A DNA stretch of 36,963 nt from Lachnospiraceae bacterium (GCA_017484135.1 JAFUTQ010000038.1:1-36963), one strand, 5' to 3'; shown: positions 16,864 through 26,757, counted from the first letter of the stretch. The notes: a model not told the origin generated them from the letters alone. Numbers and translations are program-made.

Positions 16864-17702
16864 AAAAAAAGCATGTTTCCAAAGCAGCCATACTGGATGC
16901 AGTCATAACTTATGTGATTTTAATTGCAGTGTGTGTGATCTTCTTTTTTCCGGTGTTGTGGATCATTGCGTCTTCGTTCTCCCGCAGTGGCTCGATCTAT
17001 GACATCAAGGGATTTTTCCCGTCGAGCTTTTCGATGGCAAGCTATGTGAAGCTCTTCCGGGATACGGCTATGTACAATTATCCGAACTGGCTGCTCAATA
17101 CCCTGTTTGTGGCGGTGTTTTCCAGCCTGATCGGCACCGTATTGGTTATTCTCACGGCGTTTACCATCAGCACCTTTCAATTTAAAAGCCGCAGGTTGTT
17201 GATGAAATCAGCGCTGGTGCTGAGTATGTTCCCAAGCTTTATGGGAATGACTGCGGTGTACCTGATCATGGTAAACTTTAACCTCATCAACCAGCTTTGG
17301 AGCTTGATTTTAATTTATGCCGCCGGGGCGCCGATGGGCTATCTGGTACAGAAGGGATATTTTGACACGATCTCCAACACCATCTATGAGGCGGCGCGGA
17401 TCGATGGGGCGACGAACGGAATGATTTTCCGCAAGATTACCCTGCCGCTGGCAAAGCCGATGATCGTCTATACGGCTCTGACCCAGTTTGCATGGCCGTG
17501 GAGCGACTTTATTCTGCCGAAGCTTCTGCTCAAAAATAAGGAGCTTTGGACGGTCTCGGTCGGTCTGGCGAGCCTGGACGAGACACAGTTTTCCCGTTTT
17601 GCCGCGGGTTCGGTGTTTATTTCCGTGCCGATCGTTATCCTGTATTTTTCCCTGTCAAAGTTTCTGGTGGCAGGAGTTTCTGCCGGTGCGGTCAAGGAAT
17701 AA
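16860..17702 (+). CDS. Maltodextrin ABC permease, MalG type
   Basis: This 280-aa protein has six hydrophobic segments, the usual MalG size. The EAA motif EAARIDGATNGMIFRKITLP lies near residues 178-197. The N-terminus (KAAILDAVITYVILIAVCV) is the first helix, and the first external loop contains SSFSRSGSIYDIKGFFP. It pairs with the MalF-type protein to form the membrane channel. It is the last gene of the operon. No ATPase gene accompanies it, so the transporter probably uses a shared MsmX-type ATPase encoded elsewhere, as is known in Bacillus. Confidence 0.92.
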   Translation: MKKKHVSKAAILDAVITYVILIAVCVIFFFPVLWIIASSFSRSGSIYDIKGFFPSSFSMASYVKLFRDTAMYNYPNWLLNTLFVAVFSSLIGTVLVILTAFTISTFQFKSRRLLMKSALVLSMFPSFMGMTAVYLIMVNFNLINQLWSLILIYAAGAPMGYLVQKGYFDTISNTIYEAARIDGATNGMIFRKITLPLAKPMIVYTALTQFAWPWSDFILPKLLLKNKELWTVSVGLASLDETQFSRFAAGSVFISVPIVILYFSLSKFLVAGVSAGAVKE

Positions 17703-17741
17703 ATATAAAAATATAGTGATTCAGTAAGTTGCCAATGGACG

Positions 17742-17769
17742 CTGCCAGTACGATATCGCGCTGGCAGCT
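17742..17769 (+). terminator. Probable terminator of the maltodextrin operon
   Basis: GCTGCCAG (17742-17749) and CTGGCAGC (17762-17769) make a perfect eight-base stem with a 12-base loop, 39 bases after the last stop codon. The following TGTTTGTTGG is only moderately U-rich, so termination may be partial. Confidence 0.6.
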
Positions 17770-17935
17770 GTTTGTTGGTAGAACGCCGAATGCTCCCTAC
17801 CTCTGAAATGGCAAATTTCTTAAAATTAAAAAAGAAGGATGACAGAAGTTTATAAAAATGGTACAATGTATAAAGCATGGGGAATTATGCCTAAATTGAA
17901 ACTAATCTTGGCTTGGCATAAAGGGGTAGGTAGAC

Positions 17936-20900
17936 ATGATACAGAAATATTACAAAAGTATGCTGGCACAGGTATACAAAAGGGTGGGGTACTCGGCGCA
18001 CAATATGGTTCTTGCAAAGTATAGCAATGATCTTTCGATTGAAGATCTGAAGCTGGAGGAGGAAGGCAGGGCATATACACACATACGTTTTGTGGGCTAC
18101 GAGTTCCGAAAAGAGGAAATTGCCGGGGCGTTTGAACCTTTTATGGGCATGATGAGGGATATTTTCCGGAATTATCATGCGGATTCCCTGGATGAAATCA
18201 TGGAGAAGTGCAATGTGTACAAACCGTTGCGGCCCATATTTGCTTCGTATTTTAAGACAGGAAGATGTGAGCGGGTGGAGCCTCTTTTGTACAATGAAAC
18301 GGATTATGAAAAGACCCGTATGATGGATGCGGTGCTGCAAATGCTCATTGCGTTGTCAAAGGATTGCCCTTTTGTGATTGTCATCAACCGGGTGCAGCTG
18401 GCCAGTTATACCACGATTCGGCTGTTGAAAAGATTGCTTTCGGCGGAGGACACCAAGAATATCGGGGTTCTGCTGGGGACGAATGAGCTGCAGCGCGTGC
18501 CGGAGTATATTGAACCGGCGTGGACAGAGCTGATTGAGGAGCTGGGAGAGCGCTCCTGCGCGATCAACATAGGAAATGCTGTTCCGAAGGAGGAAAACGA
18601 AGAAAGTACAGAACACAACAACTATCAGGAGGATCTCAGGATCCTGCGCAACAGCCTGTTGTTCATGGATTTTCGTCAGACGGTTCATGGACTGGAGCGG
18701 ATTGATCGCAGAATCCGGTTTGAAAATCAAAAGGTTTCAGCAAAAAACAGGTTTGAGATCTGGTATTTGTATGCGAATGTATCGATTTATATCCGGGATC
18801 TCCCCAAGGCGCTGGAAATCAGTGAGGACATCCGCAGATTGGATGCCCAGGAGCTGCTTGCAGAGGGGGAGAGAAGGAATCCGGAATATTACTACTATAT
18901 CATTACTTCTACGGCATACATGTACCAGAATAAGCTGGAGGAGGCGATCCGGGGTGCCAAGAAAGCGGCAGAGCTGGCCGGAGGAGACGAACGACTGCTT
19001 TTTGAGGCGGAGCTTCTGGAGACACAGGCGAAGATGTCAGGCTGGGACAACGTGTTTTTCTGTACCCGGGATATTGAAAACAGTCAGGAATTGATCGAAC
19101 GGCTGCTCAAATATAACTACCTGAATCATTTGGCATACATTTATATTTTCGCCTATGACAATGATCCGGAGATTGTAGCGCAGGCTGACACTTCGGAGAA
19201 CAAGCTGACCCATTTCAGCAAAGGAATCAAGCTGGCCAGAGAAAATGGAAATGAGCGGCTTTTGTATAATGCTTATCAGAAAAATATTATGCTGGGAGTG
19301 GCAAACGGACTGTATCATATCGGAATTTTATATACGGTTCGAACCTTTGAAGAATTGTCGGACAAAAATTCCATGGAAGCCGGACGGGCATATTCGGCAA
19401 TTGGCTATGACCTGAGTTCCATGGGGAGAAATGAGCTGGCGACAGAATACTTCGTTGCGGCCAATAATCTGTTCTACGAGCTGAATCTGCCTGAGGATAT
19501 TGCGGAAGTATATTACAATATGGCGCAGAATTATATTGACATGGATCGCTTTGAAGAAGCGGCTGCTTATCTGCAGCGTTGTCTGCATATTGCCGATAAG
19601 CTGAATATGAACAGTCTGCGGGTGTGCAATCTGTCCAAACTGTTTATTCTGCTGGCGCTCTGCAATCAAATGCAGGGGAACCGGATCCAGTGTGACCAGT
19701 ATATGGAACGGTGCAAACGTTTTCTGGATTTTATTGTTGTACGGGATAAGGAGCTGGAAGCATCGGATATCAGTCACGATTATGTAAAATATGAGGATGA
19801 CAAGTTCCTTTATCTGTTTACACTGGCCCTGACACAGATTGAAGACGGGGAAAACGAGAAGGCAATGGAGAATTTGGAGCAGGCCGAGGTGCACTTCCGG
19901 CGGACGGAAGGGACGATGTACTTCTGCTATCGCCTGTTTTGTACCGTCAAGGGAGATCTGTACGAAAAAACAGGGCTCTCGGAAAAATATGAGGCAGTAC
20001 AGAAGCTTCTGGAGAAGCATCAGCAAAAACGGCGCAAGCAGGCAGATAAGATCAAAATGAAAACCTTGAAGCCGTTGGAAGCTTATCGCATGGAATGCAT
20101 GGAGAACAATGTGACGGAGCAGCAGATTGAGCTTTTGATTCACCAGGAGAGCATTCGCAGAGCGTATCTTCGGGAACATCGGCAGATGCAGTTTGTATCC
20201 ACATGGCAGAAGCTGATGGATGTGTCCAACGTCTCATCTACGGAGAGTTCCTTTGACAATACGATGCAGACCTTTATGTATCAGTTTAATCTGGACTGTG
20301 CCATGTATGTTCAGTATCGCAACCGTCTGCCGCGTGTCTTGTACGACAATACGGATGTAGAAATTTCGGAGGAAATTCTGGATTCCTTCCGGAAAATTTT
20401 TGAAAAACGGCGAAAGGGATTTGTGGTCTCGAAGATCAGTGCCAACTATGCCGAGCATCACAATGTGATGAAGTGGTTTGATGAGGATCGGATTTGCTCC
20501 ATGGTGGCGGTTCCCTTCTTTGACGACGGCAGGCTGACCAGTATCATGATTGCTTACATACGGATGAAGGACAATTGGCATTCGTCCGTGAATCGCTATA
20601 TGCTGGATGAGGAAGACCTGAACATGTATGAGATGCTGTTTCGGGATGTGCAGTATGCCATGAATCGTCTGGAGGCCTATGAGCGGATTTATGAGATGAA
20701 TCAGTTGCTATATAAGTCGGCGGTAACTGATCAGCTGACCGGTGTAATGAACCGGAAGGGCTTTTACGAAAAAATCGCAACACTCGTGGAGGAGGCTAAG
20801 CAGGGAAAGCGCGAGAAGAAATTCGGCATCATGTTTATCGATCTGGACAATTTCAAGGGATATAATGATACCTTCGGACATGATATCGGGGATCTGCTGC

Positions 20901-21256
20901 TGGTGTCCATGGCGCACATTTTTGAAAAGATTTCCCTCGCCAATGGCTTTGTGGTTCGCTGGGGCGGAGATGAGTTCCTCATTCTCATGTATACGGATGA
21001 CCGGAAAAGTCTGGAGAAATATGCAAAGCAGATCTACTCGGAGGTCCGGGCGCATGACAGCTTTAAGGGAGCGATTGAGAATGCCACCGGAATGACCATT
21101 GAGATTGAGGAGGGTAAGGAGTTGTCCTGTTCCATAGGTATTGTATCCTCTGACTCTGTGGAAAATGAGGATGACATTGAATCCATGATTATGCAGGCAG
21201 ATGATCTGATGTATGATGTAAAAAAACATTCCAAGGGAACGTATAAGTTTATATAA
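17936..21256 (+). CDS. TPR regulator with degenerate ATPase and GGDEF domain
   Basis: This 1106-aa cytoplasmic protein has three parts. Residues about 50-210 resemble the ATPase module of MalT/AfsR-type regulators: PFVIVINRVQLA (145-156) sits where the Walker B strand and loop occur, but Asn-Arg replaces the acidic pair and no Walker A loop is present. Residues about 230-720 are helical TPR-like repeats (AAAYLQRCLHIADKLN, AMENLEQAEVHF). A GAF-like segment (about 760-920) precedes a diguanylate cyclase domain with DQLTGVMNRKGF, IDLDNFKGYND and an intact GGDEF at 1010-1014. The RxxD inhibitory site is replaced by LANG, so product inhibition is unlikely. The start has an in-frame stop nine bases upstream. 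It probably makes cyclic di-GMP in response to a bound ligand or protein; its position after the maltodextrin genes is suggestive only. Confidence 0.85.
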   Translation: MIQKYYKSMLAQVYKRVGYSAHNMVLAKYSNDLSIEDLKLEEEGRAYTHIRFVGYEFRKEEIAGAFEPFMGMMRDIFRNYHADSLDEIMEKCNVYKPLRPIFASYFKTGRCERVEPLLYNETDYEKTRMMDAVLQMLIALSKDCPFVIVINRVQLASYTTIRLLKRLLSAEDTKNIGVLLGTNELQRVPEYIEPAWTELIEELGERSCAINIGNAVPKEENEESTEHNNYQEDLRILRNSLLFMDFRQTVHGLERIDRRIRFENQKVSAKNRFEIWYLYANVSIYIRDLPKALEISEDIRRLDAQELLAEGERRNPEYYYYIITSTAYMYQNKLEEAIRGAKKAAELAGGDERLLFEAELLETQAKMSGWDNVFFCTRDIENSQELIERLLKYNYLNHLAYIYIFAYDNDPEIVAQADTSENKLTHFSKGIKLARENGNERLLYNAYQKNIMLGVANGLYHIGILYTVRTFEELSDKNSMEAGRAYSAIGYDLSSMGRNELATEYFVAANNLFYELNLPEDIAEVYYNMAQNYIDMDRFEEAAAYLQRCLHIADKLNMNSLRVCNLSKLFILLALCNQMQGNRIQCDQYMERCKRFLDFIVVRDKELEASDISHDYVKYEDDKFLYLFTLALTQIEDGENEKAMENLEQAEVHFRRTEGTMYFCYRLFCTVKGDLYEKTGLSEKYEAVQKLLEKHQQKRRKQADKIKMKTLKPLEAYRMECMENNVTEQQIELLIHQESIRRAYLREHRQMQFVSTWQKLMDVSNVSSTESSFDNTMQTFMYQFNLDCAMYVQYRNRLPRVLYDNTDVEISEEILDSFRKIFEKRRKGFVVSKISANYAEHHNVMKWFDEDRICSMVAVPFFDDGRLTSIMIAYIRMKDNWHSSVNRYMLDEEDLNMYEMLFRDVQYAMNRLEAYERIYEMNQLLYKSAVTDQLTGVMNRKGFYEKIATLVEEAKQGKREKKFGIMFIDLDNFKGYNDTFGHDIGDLLLVSMAHIFEKISLANGFVVRWGGDEFLILMYTDDRKSLEKYAKQIYSEVRAHDSFKGAIENATGMTIEIEEGKELSCSIGIVSSDSVENEDDIESMIMQADDLMYDVKKHSKGTYKFI

Positions 21257-21266
21257 GGAGCGGCAC

Positions 21267-22604
21267 ATGATCATACAACTGCCGGAGAATGTAAAGTATA
21301 TCATAGACCGACTGCAGACGGACGGCTATGAGGCGTATGCGGTGGGTGGCTGCGTCCGGGATGCTTTGCTGGGAAGAACACCGGATGACTGGGATATTAC
21401 CACCTCTGCAAAGCCGCAGCAGGTAAAGGCATTGTTTCCACATACGATTGATACAGGGATTGTGCATGGAACGGTTACGGTCATGCTTCGGAAAACAGGC
21501 TATGAGGTAACAACCTATCGGATTGACGGGATCTACGAGGATGGGAGGCATCCCAAATCCGTCCAATATACGCCGAAGCTTACGGAAGACCTGAAACGCC
21601 GGGATTTTACCATGAATGCCATGGCATACAATGAGAGAGACGGTCTGGTGGACATCTTTGACGGAGAGAGAGATCTGAAGGCGGGAATGATTCGGTGTGT
21701 GGGAGAACCTGAAGAGCGGTTTGCAGAGGATGCGCTCAGAATGCTGCGGGCCGTGCGGTTTGCTGCGCAGCTTGGCTTTGAGATTGATGAAAGAACAAGG
21801 CAGGCGATTACAAAGCAGGCGGGACTGTTGGCGAAGGTCAGCGCCGAGCGGATTCAGTTGGAGCTGGTAAAATTATTGATTTCTCCGCATCCGGAAAAAA
21901 TGGAAGATTTGTATCGGCTGGGACTCTCAGCAGTCGTGCTGCCGGAGTGGAATGCGATGATGGAGACACCCCAGAATACTCCGCACCACTGCTTTTCGGT
22001 AGGGGAGCATACACTGGAGGTCTTAAAGAGAGTCAGACAAGACCGGGTGCTGCGTCTCTCAGCCTTGTTTCATGATGTGGCCAAGCCGGAGTGCCGGACT
22101 ACGGATGAGAAGGGAAGGGATCATTTTTACGGACATCCGCAGGTGGGAGAAAAACGGACGAGAGAGATTATGCATCGATTGAAGTTTGATCATGCAACGA
22201 CGGAGGCTGTCTGCCGGCTGGTGAAGGGACATGACGTGAATCCGGAGCCTGATGCAAGGTGTGTGCGGCGCACGGTGCAAAGGCTCGGAGTGGATTGTTT
22301 CCCGGAGATGTTCGAGCTGAAATATGCGGATCTTTTGGGGCAGAGTGATTATCGGCGCGAGGAAAAGCTGAGGCGTCTGGAACAGTACCGCATGTTGTAT
22401 GAGCAGATTATGGAGCGGAAGGACTGTCTTACCCGAAAGGAGCTTGCGGTCAATGGCAGGGATTTGCTTGATCTGGGCGTTTCGTCCGGCAGACAGATCG
22501 GAGAGATTCTGGATCGGCTTTTGCAGCTTGTGGTGGATGATCCGGAGAAAAACACAAAAGAATATTTGCTGGGGTATACTTTAGAGAACCTTTTCATAAG
22601 ATAG
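21267..22604 (+). CDS. cca: CCA-adding tRNA nucleotidyltransferase with HD domain
   Basis: This 445-aa enzyme adds or repairs the 3' CCA of tRNAs. It shows the class II nucleotidyltransferase head, VGGCVRD (residues 26-32) and the metal-binding DWD at 41-43, with the RRDFTMNAMA motif at 111-120 and the ERIQLEL neck region at 194-200. A C-terminal HD phosphohydrolase-type domain is present (FHD at 268-270 and a later KGHD). A start at 21267 is supported by AAGGAG seven bases upstream, and the gene begins ten bases after the GGDEF gene ends, so they may share a transcript. Confidence 0.95.
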   Translation: MIIQLPENVKYIIDRLQTDGYEAYAVGGCVRDALLGRTPDDWDITTSAKPQQVKALFPHTIDTGIVHGTVTVMLRKTGYEVTTYRIDGIYEDGRHPKSVQYTPKLTEDLKRRDFTMNAMAYNERDGLVDIFDGERDLKAGMIRCVGEPEERFAEDALRMLRAVRFAAQLGFEIDERTRQAITKQAGLLAKVSAERIQLELVKLLISPHPEKMEDLYRLGLSAVVLPEWNAMMETPQNTPHHCFSVGEHTLEVLKRVRQDRVLRLSALFHDVAKPECRTTDEKGRDHFYGHPQVGEKRTREIMHRLKFDHATTEAVCRLVKGHDVNPEPDARCVRRTVQRLGVDCFPEMFELKYADLLGQSDYRREEKLRRLEQYRMLYEQIMERKDCLTRKELAVNGRDLLDLGVSSGRQIGEILDRLLQLVVDDPEKNTKEYLLGYTLENLFIR

Positions 22605-22651
22605 AAGGACACGGATTGACAACGTGAACAGAGTTTTATGGAGGGGTTTTT

Positions 22652-23638
22652 GTGTATAATCTGACAAATCAGCTTCTGGAGCAGTATGACATGGACTTTG
22701 GCGGGATACAAAAGGGAAGGGGCGTATATGTGTGTTCCACGCAGCGGGGGAATGTCGTGATCAAGCAGTTTACGGGATCCCGTACCCATGTGGAATCCAT
22801 GAGTGAGATATTAGATGCGTTGCAGGAGGAGGGGATCCGGGCAGATCGGATCCTGCGGACAAAGGAGGGCGGACTTCTGGCAAAGGATGTGGACGAGACG
22901 CTGTATTATGCCAGATGGCAGCTTCCCGGCAGAGAGTGTGAGACAAAGGAAAGAGGAGATGTGCTGACGGCGATGAGGCTGCTGGGACAGATGCACAGTG
23001 CACTGGAAAAGAAGGAAATTGCCTGCCAGATAGTCCCGCGGGATGCTTTGCAAAATGAGCTGCAGAAGCACAACCGGGAGATTCGGAAGGTGCGTAATTA
23101 TGTACATGGCAAAAACAAGAAAAATGAATTTGAAATGATTTTTATGCGCCATTATCAGATATTTCTGAATCAGGCGGAGGAGTCCGAAAAAAGTCTGAGA
23201 GAGTGGAAAGAACAACAGAAGGAATCCGATATCAGACAGATGTATGGCATTTGCCACGGGGATTATAATCAGCATAACATTCTGATTGACCAGAAGGGCG
23301 GGCAGCTGACAAATTTCGAGCAGACCTGCTATGATATGCGGGTGCGCGATCTGGCGCATTTTCTCAGAAAGCTGATGGAGAAGCATAACTGGAACGTTGC
23401 GTTGTCCGAGGAGCTTTTGGCGGCCTATGAAAAGGAACGCAGGCTCAGTGAAGCGGAGTGGAGACAGCTTTCGATCCGTTTATCCTATCCGGAAAAATTC
23501 TGGAAGGTGGCAAATCATTATTTTAACAGTAACAAGGCGTGGGTGTCGGCGCGGGACATTGAGAAATTGAACCGGGTCATTGAGCAGGAAGAAATCAGAC
23601 AGGAGTTTTTAAGAAACATGTTTCATTTTATACGATAA
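22652..23638 (+). CDS. CotS-family spore coat protein, kinase-like fold
   Basis: This 328-aa protein starts at a GTG with GGAGGGG upstream. It has the aminoglycoside-phosphotransferase/CotS fold: VVIKQF with the probable nucleotide-binding Lys38, and a catalytic-loop motif HGDYNQHN at 202-209. The metal-binding DFG-like position reads NFEQ (221-224) instead of a DFE/DFD type, so activity may be lost or altered. CotS-family proteins are found in the spore coats of Bacillus and Clostridia. It lies between cca and a lipoprotein gene. Confidence 0.8.
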   Translation: MYNLTNQLLEQYDMDFGGIQKGRGVYVCSTQRGNVVIKQFTGSRTHVESMSEILDALQEEGIRADRILRTKEGGLLAKDVDETLYYARWQLPGRECETKERGDVLTAMRLLGQMHSALEKKEIACQIVPRDALQNELQKHNREIRKVRNYVHGKNKKNEFEMIFMRHYQIFLNQAEESEKSLREWKEQQKESDIRQMYGICHGDYNQHNILIDQKGGQLTNFEQTCYDMRVRDLAHFLRKLMEKHNWNVALSEELLAAYEKERRLSEAEWRQLSIRLSYPEKFWKVANHYFNSNKAWVSARDIEKLNRVIEQEEIRQEFLRNMFHFIR

Positions 23639-23675
23639 TCATGTATAATAAAGCGGTGTAGGGAAAAGCGTCGCA

Positions 23676-24935
23676 GTGAACAGGAGCAAAAAGCTTCCGA
23701 TGAGGTGCGGAATGGGAAAAATACGAGATATTACGGTCTGCTGTGCGCTGGTCGTGATTCTGGGTTTGCTGACAGGCTGTGGAAACCGGCAGGAAGGGTT
23801 TCAGACCGGATTGCGTTACGGTACAGGACGTACCGAAAATGAGGAGGTAAAATCTCCGACGGAGGAAACGGTGAAATTGTATATTGTGGCCGGAAATGAT
23901 ACGGCGGAGGGACAGATGACCTTCTATAACCTTTCCAGCGGGGCAAAGGAGCAATATGCATATACGGAGGGAACCTTTTTTCGTAATCGGTACGGAGCTA
24001 ATACGTCCGTTGCGTCGTTTACGCCCGGGACGGTGGTAAAATTGGAGCGGCGGGAGCTCACGACAGTGCTGTCCCAGGTACAGATGGCAAGGGAGGCATG
24101 GATTTATGAGGATGTAGACAACCTTTCCGTGGATGAGGAGCGGCAGCTGATTGCCATCGGAGGCGATAAATATGCCTATGATGAAAAGCTTCAGGTATAT
24201 TCGGGGGAGGAAACCATTTCCCTGCAGCGGGTGTCTTCGGATGATATTTTCCGGGTACAGGGAGTCGACCGTAAGATCGTTTCCCTTTCGGTAGAGACGG
24301 GGCACGGGATGGTACAGCTGATCAATACCCAGGTTTTTCAGGGAGGCTGGCTGAGTCTGGATCACAGGCAGTATTACCAGGTTACCGGAGATATGCAGCT
24401 GGAGCTTTTGGAGGGCGTGTATGAGCTGACGGTAGCCAATGACGGATATGGCGGTACCACGGAGATCACGGTCAGCCGCAACGGTGTCCTTACCGTGGAT
24501 CTGGATACGCTGAAGGGAGAAGGTCCAAAGTATTGCGAGCTTTCCTTTGATGTCGGAGATCTGGAGGCGACGCTCTATATTGACGGGAAAGAGGTGTCCT
24601 GTGAGGAGACACAACAGATCAAATACGGGATTCACCGTATTACCATTGAGGCGCCGGGGTATGATACCTGGACCAAACGATTATATGTCAATTCTCCGGA
24701 GGCAACCATAGAGGTGGCATTGGAGGAGGAAACAGGACAGACATCGGAAGAAAATACGGTAGAGGAGGAGACTCCTGAACCGGAAGAGGAGAAGGAGGAA
24801 CCGCAGAATACAGCAGTGGAGGAGTCCCTGCAGGAGATTATAGATACTTTGAAGGATTCACAGACGAGATCCGAATTGACAGACAGCTATTGGTCTACCG
24901 TTTCGGATATTGTGGATACCCTGACGGGAAATTAA
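23676..24935 (+). CDS. PEGA-domain lipoprotein
   Basis: This protein of up to 419 aa has a lipoprotein signal (CALVVILGLLTGC lipobox). A beta-rich middle region (about 60-260) follows. A PEGA-type domain at about 285-355 contains LYIDGKEVSC, KYGIHRITIEAPGYDTW and LYVNSPEATIEV. The tail (about 356-419) is highly acidic and then helical. PEGA domains are extracellular modules of uncertain function, often in surface or sporulation-associated proteins of Clostridia. The start is uncertain: GTG 23676 (AGGG twelve bases upstream), ATG 23700 or ATG 23712 (GAGGTG four bases upstream) would all keep the signal peptide. It follows the CotS-like gene by 37 bases. Confidence 0.78.
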   Translation: MNRSKKLPMRCGMGKIRDITVCCALVVILGLLTGCGNRQEGFQTGLRYGTGRTENEEVKSPTEETVKLYIVAGNDTAEGQMTFYNLSSGAKEQYAYTEGTFFRNRYGANTSVASFTPGTVVKLERRELTTVLSQVQMAREAWIYEDVDNLSVDEERQLIAIGGDKYAYDEKLQVYSGEETISLQRVSSDDIFRVQGVDRKIVSLSVETGHGMVQLINTQVFQGGWLSLDHRQYYQVTGDMQLELLEGVYELTVANDGYGGTTEITVSRNGVLTVDLDTLKGEGPKYCELSFDVGDLEATLYIDGKEVSCEETQQIKYGIHRITIEAPGYDTWTKRLYVNSPEATIEVALEEETGQTSEENTVEEETPEPEEEKEEPQNTAVEESLQEIIDTLKDSQTRSELTDSYWSTVSDIVDTLTGN

Positions 24936-24996
24936 AACGAAAAGTGTTCTGTGAGAAAGCACACAGACCAAGCAAACATCTGAATGGAGGAAGAAA

Positions 24997-26733
24997 ATGA
25001 ACTACAGGGAAGCGTATCAGGCATGGTTGGAGAACGATTATTTTGACAGTGAAACAAAGGCGGAGCTGGCGTCGATTGCAGGAGACGAAAAGGAAATCGA
25101 GGATCGCTTTTATAAGGATCTGGAATTTGGGACTGCAGGGCTGCGCGGTGTGATCGGAGCGGGAACGAACCGTATGAATGTTTACACCGTACGCAAGGCA
25201 ACACAGGGACTTGCAAACTATATTCTGAGTGTCAAAGGGGAAGCTAAGGGAGTGGCAATCGCTTTTGATTCCAGACATATGTCCCCGGAATTTGCCGATG
25301 TGGCAGCGCTTTGCCTTGCGGCAAACGGAATTCGGGCGTATGTGTTTGAATCTCTGCGCCCCACACCCGAGCTGTCCTATGCAGTCCGCCGGTTGGGCTG
25401 TATTGCCGGAATCAATATCACGGCCAGCCATAATCCGCCGGAATATAACGGTTACAAGGTATATTGGGAGGATGGAGCCCAGATTACACCGCCTCACGAC
25501 AAGGGGATTATGGATGAGGTAAAGAAGGTGACAGACTATGCCACGGTAAAGACGATGACTCTGGAGGAGGCCAAGGCAGCCGGATTGTATCAGGTCATCG
25601 GTGCCGATATCGATGATCCTTATATCGAGGGGCTGAAGAAGCTGGTCGTTCATCAGGATGCCATTGATGCTGTGGGCAATGAAATTAAAATTGTATACAC
25701 ACCGCTTCACGGAACCGGAAATATTCCGGTACGCCGCGTATTAAAGGAGCTGGGATTTGCGAATGTATATGTGGTTCCGGAGCAGGAACTTCCGGATGGA
25801 GATTTTCCGACTGTCAGCTATCCGAATCCGGAGGCAGAGGAGGCGTTTCAGCTTGGACTTGCATTGGGGAAAAAGGTGGATGCGGATCTGATTCTTGCAA
25901 CAGACCCGGATGCAGATCGTCTGGGCGTATATGTGAAGGACTCCAAAACCGGTGAATATCATTCCCTGACGGGAAATATGTCAGGATGTCTGATCGGGGA
26001 CTATGTGATCGGACAGAGAAAGGAACGGGACGGTTCGCTTCCGGAGGATGGTGCTTTTGTCAAATCTATCGTGTCCACCAATATGGCAGATGCGATTGCA
26101 AAGCACTACGGGGTCCGGCTGATTGAGGTGCTTACCGGATTTAAGTATATCGGAGGAAAGATCCTGGAATTTGAACGCACGGGAAAAGGAACCTATCTCT
26201 TTGGAATGGAGGAGAGCTACGGCTGCCTCACCGGCACCTATGCCAGAGATAAGGACGCGGTCGTGGCCTCAATGGCATTGTGTGAAGCTGCGGCCTATTA
26301 CAAGACAAAGAATATGACCCTGTGGGATGCTATGCTTGCTATGTACGAGAAGTATGGTTATTACGCAGATCATGTGGAAGCGATTACCTTAAAGGGAATT
26401 GAGGGACTTGCAAAGATTCAGCAGATCATGGACACCCTGCGGGAGGAAACACTAAAAGAAATCGGCGGCTACCGGGTGCTGGCAGTGAGAGATTACAGCA
26501 AGGACATCGTGACCGATCTGGCTACCGGAGAGAAAAAGCCTACCGGACTGCCGGAATCCAATGTGCTTTATTATGAATTGGAGGATGATGCATGGTTCTG
26601 CGTCAGACCTTCCGGAACCGAGCCCAAGGTGAAGTTCTACATAGGGGTAAAGGGAAACTCCATGAAGGATGCAGATGAAAAGTATGAGAGACTTGGCAAG
26701 GCAGTTTTGGATAAGATCAATGCGTTGCTGTAA
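24997..26733 (+). CDS. Alpha-phosphoglucomutase/phosphomannomutase
   Basis: This 578-aa enzyme interconverts glucose-1-phosphate and glucose-6-phosphate, or the mannose equivalents. The phosphohexomutase motifs are all present: FGTAGLRG (about residues 45-52), the active-site serine loop TASHNP with Ser144, the metal loop DPDADR with Asp303, Asp305 and Asp307, the sugar-binding loop GMEESYG, and the phosphate-binding loop RPSGTEPK near the C-terminus. The length matches PgcA-type mutases. GGAGGAAG precedes the ATG. It links dextrin breakdown by phosphorylases to glycolysis and glycogen or cell-wall precursors. It seems to be transcribed on its own or with the upstream lipoprotein. Confidence 0.95.
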   Translation: MNYREAYQAWLENDYFDSETKAELASIAGDEKEIEDRFYKDLEFGTAGLRGVIGAGTNRMNVYTVRKATQGLANYILSVKGEAKGVAIAFDSRHMSPEFADVAALCLAANGIRAYVFESLRPTPELSYAVRRLGCIAGINITASHNPPEYNGYKVYWEDGAQITPPHDKGIMDEVKKVTDYATVKTMTLEEAKAAGLYQVIGADIDDPYIEGLKKLVVHQDAIDAVGNEIKIVYTPLHGTGNIPVRRVLKELGFANVYVVPEQELPDGDFPTVSYPNPEAEEAFQLGLALGKKVDADLILATDPDADRLGVYVKDSKTGEYHSLTGNMSGCLIGDYVIGQRKERDGSLPEDGAFVKSIVSTNMADAIAKHYGVRLIEVLTGFKYIGGKILEFERTGKGTYLFGMEESYGCLTGTYARDKDAVVASMALCEAAAYYKTKNMTLWDAMLAMYEKYGYYADHVEAITLKGIEGLAKIQQIMDTLREETLKEIGGYRVLAVRDYSKDIVTDLATGEKKPTGLPESNVLYYELEDDAWFCVRPSGTEPKVKFYIGVKGNSMKDADEKYERLGKAVLDKINALL

Positions 26734-26757
26734 ATCTCAACGTTTTGCCGAAATTTC

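Noticed and set aside
17839-18024. A 61-codon frame overlapping the start of the GGDEF gene
   Set aside because: It lacks a ribosome-binding site, overlaps the start of a well-supported gene in another frame and has no recognisable features.
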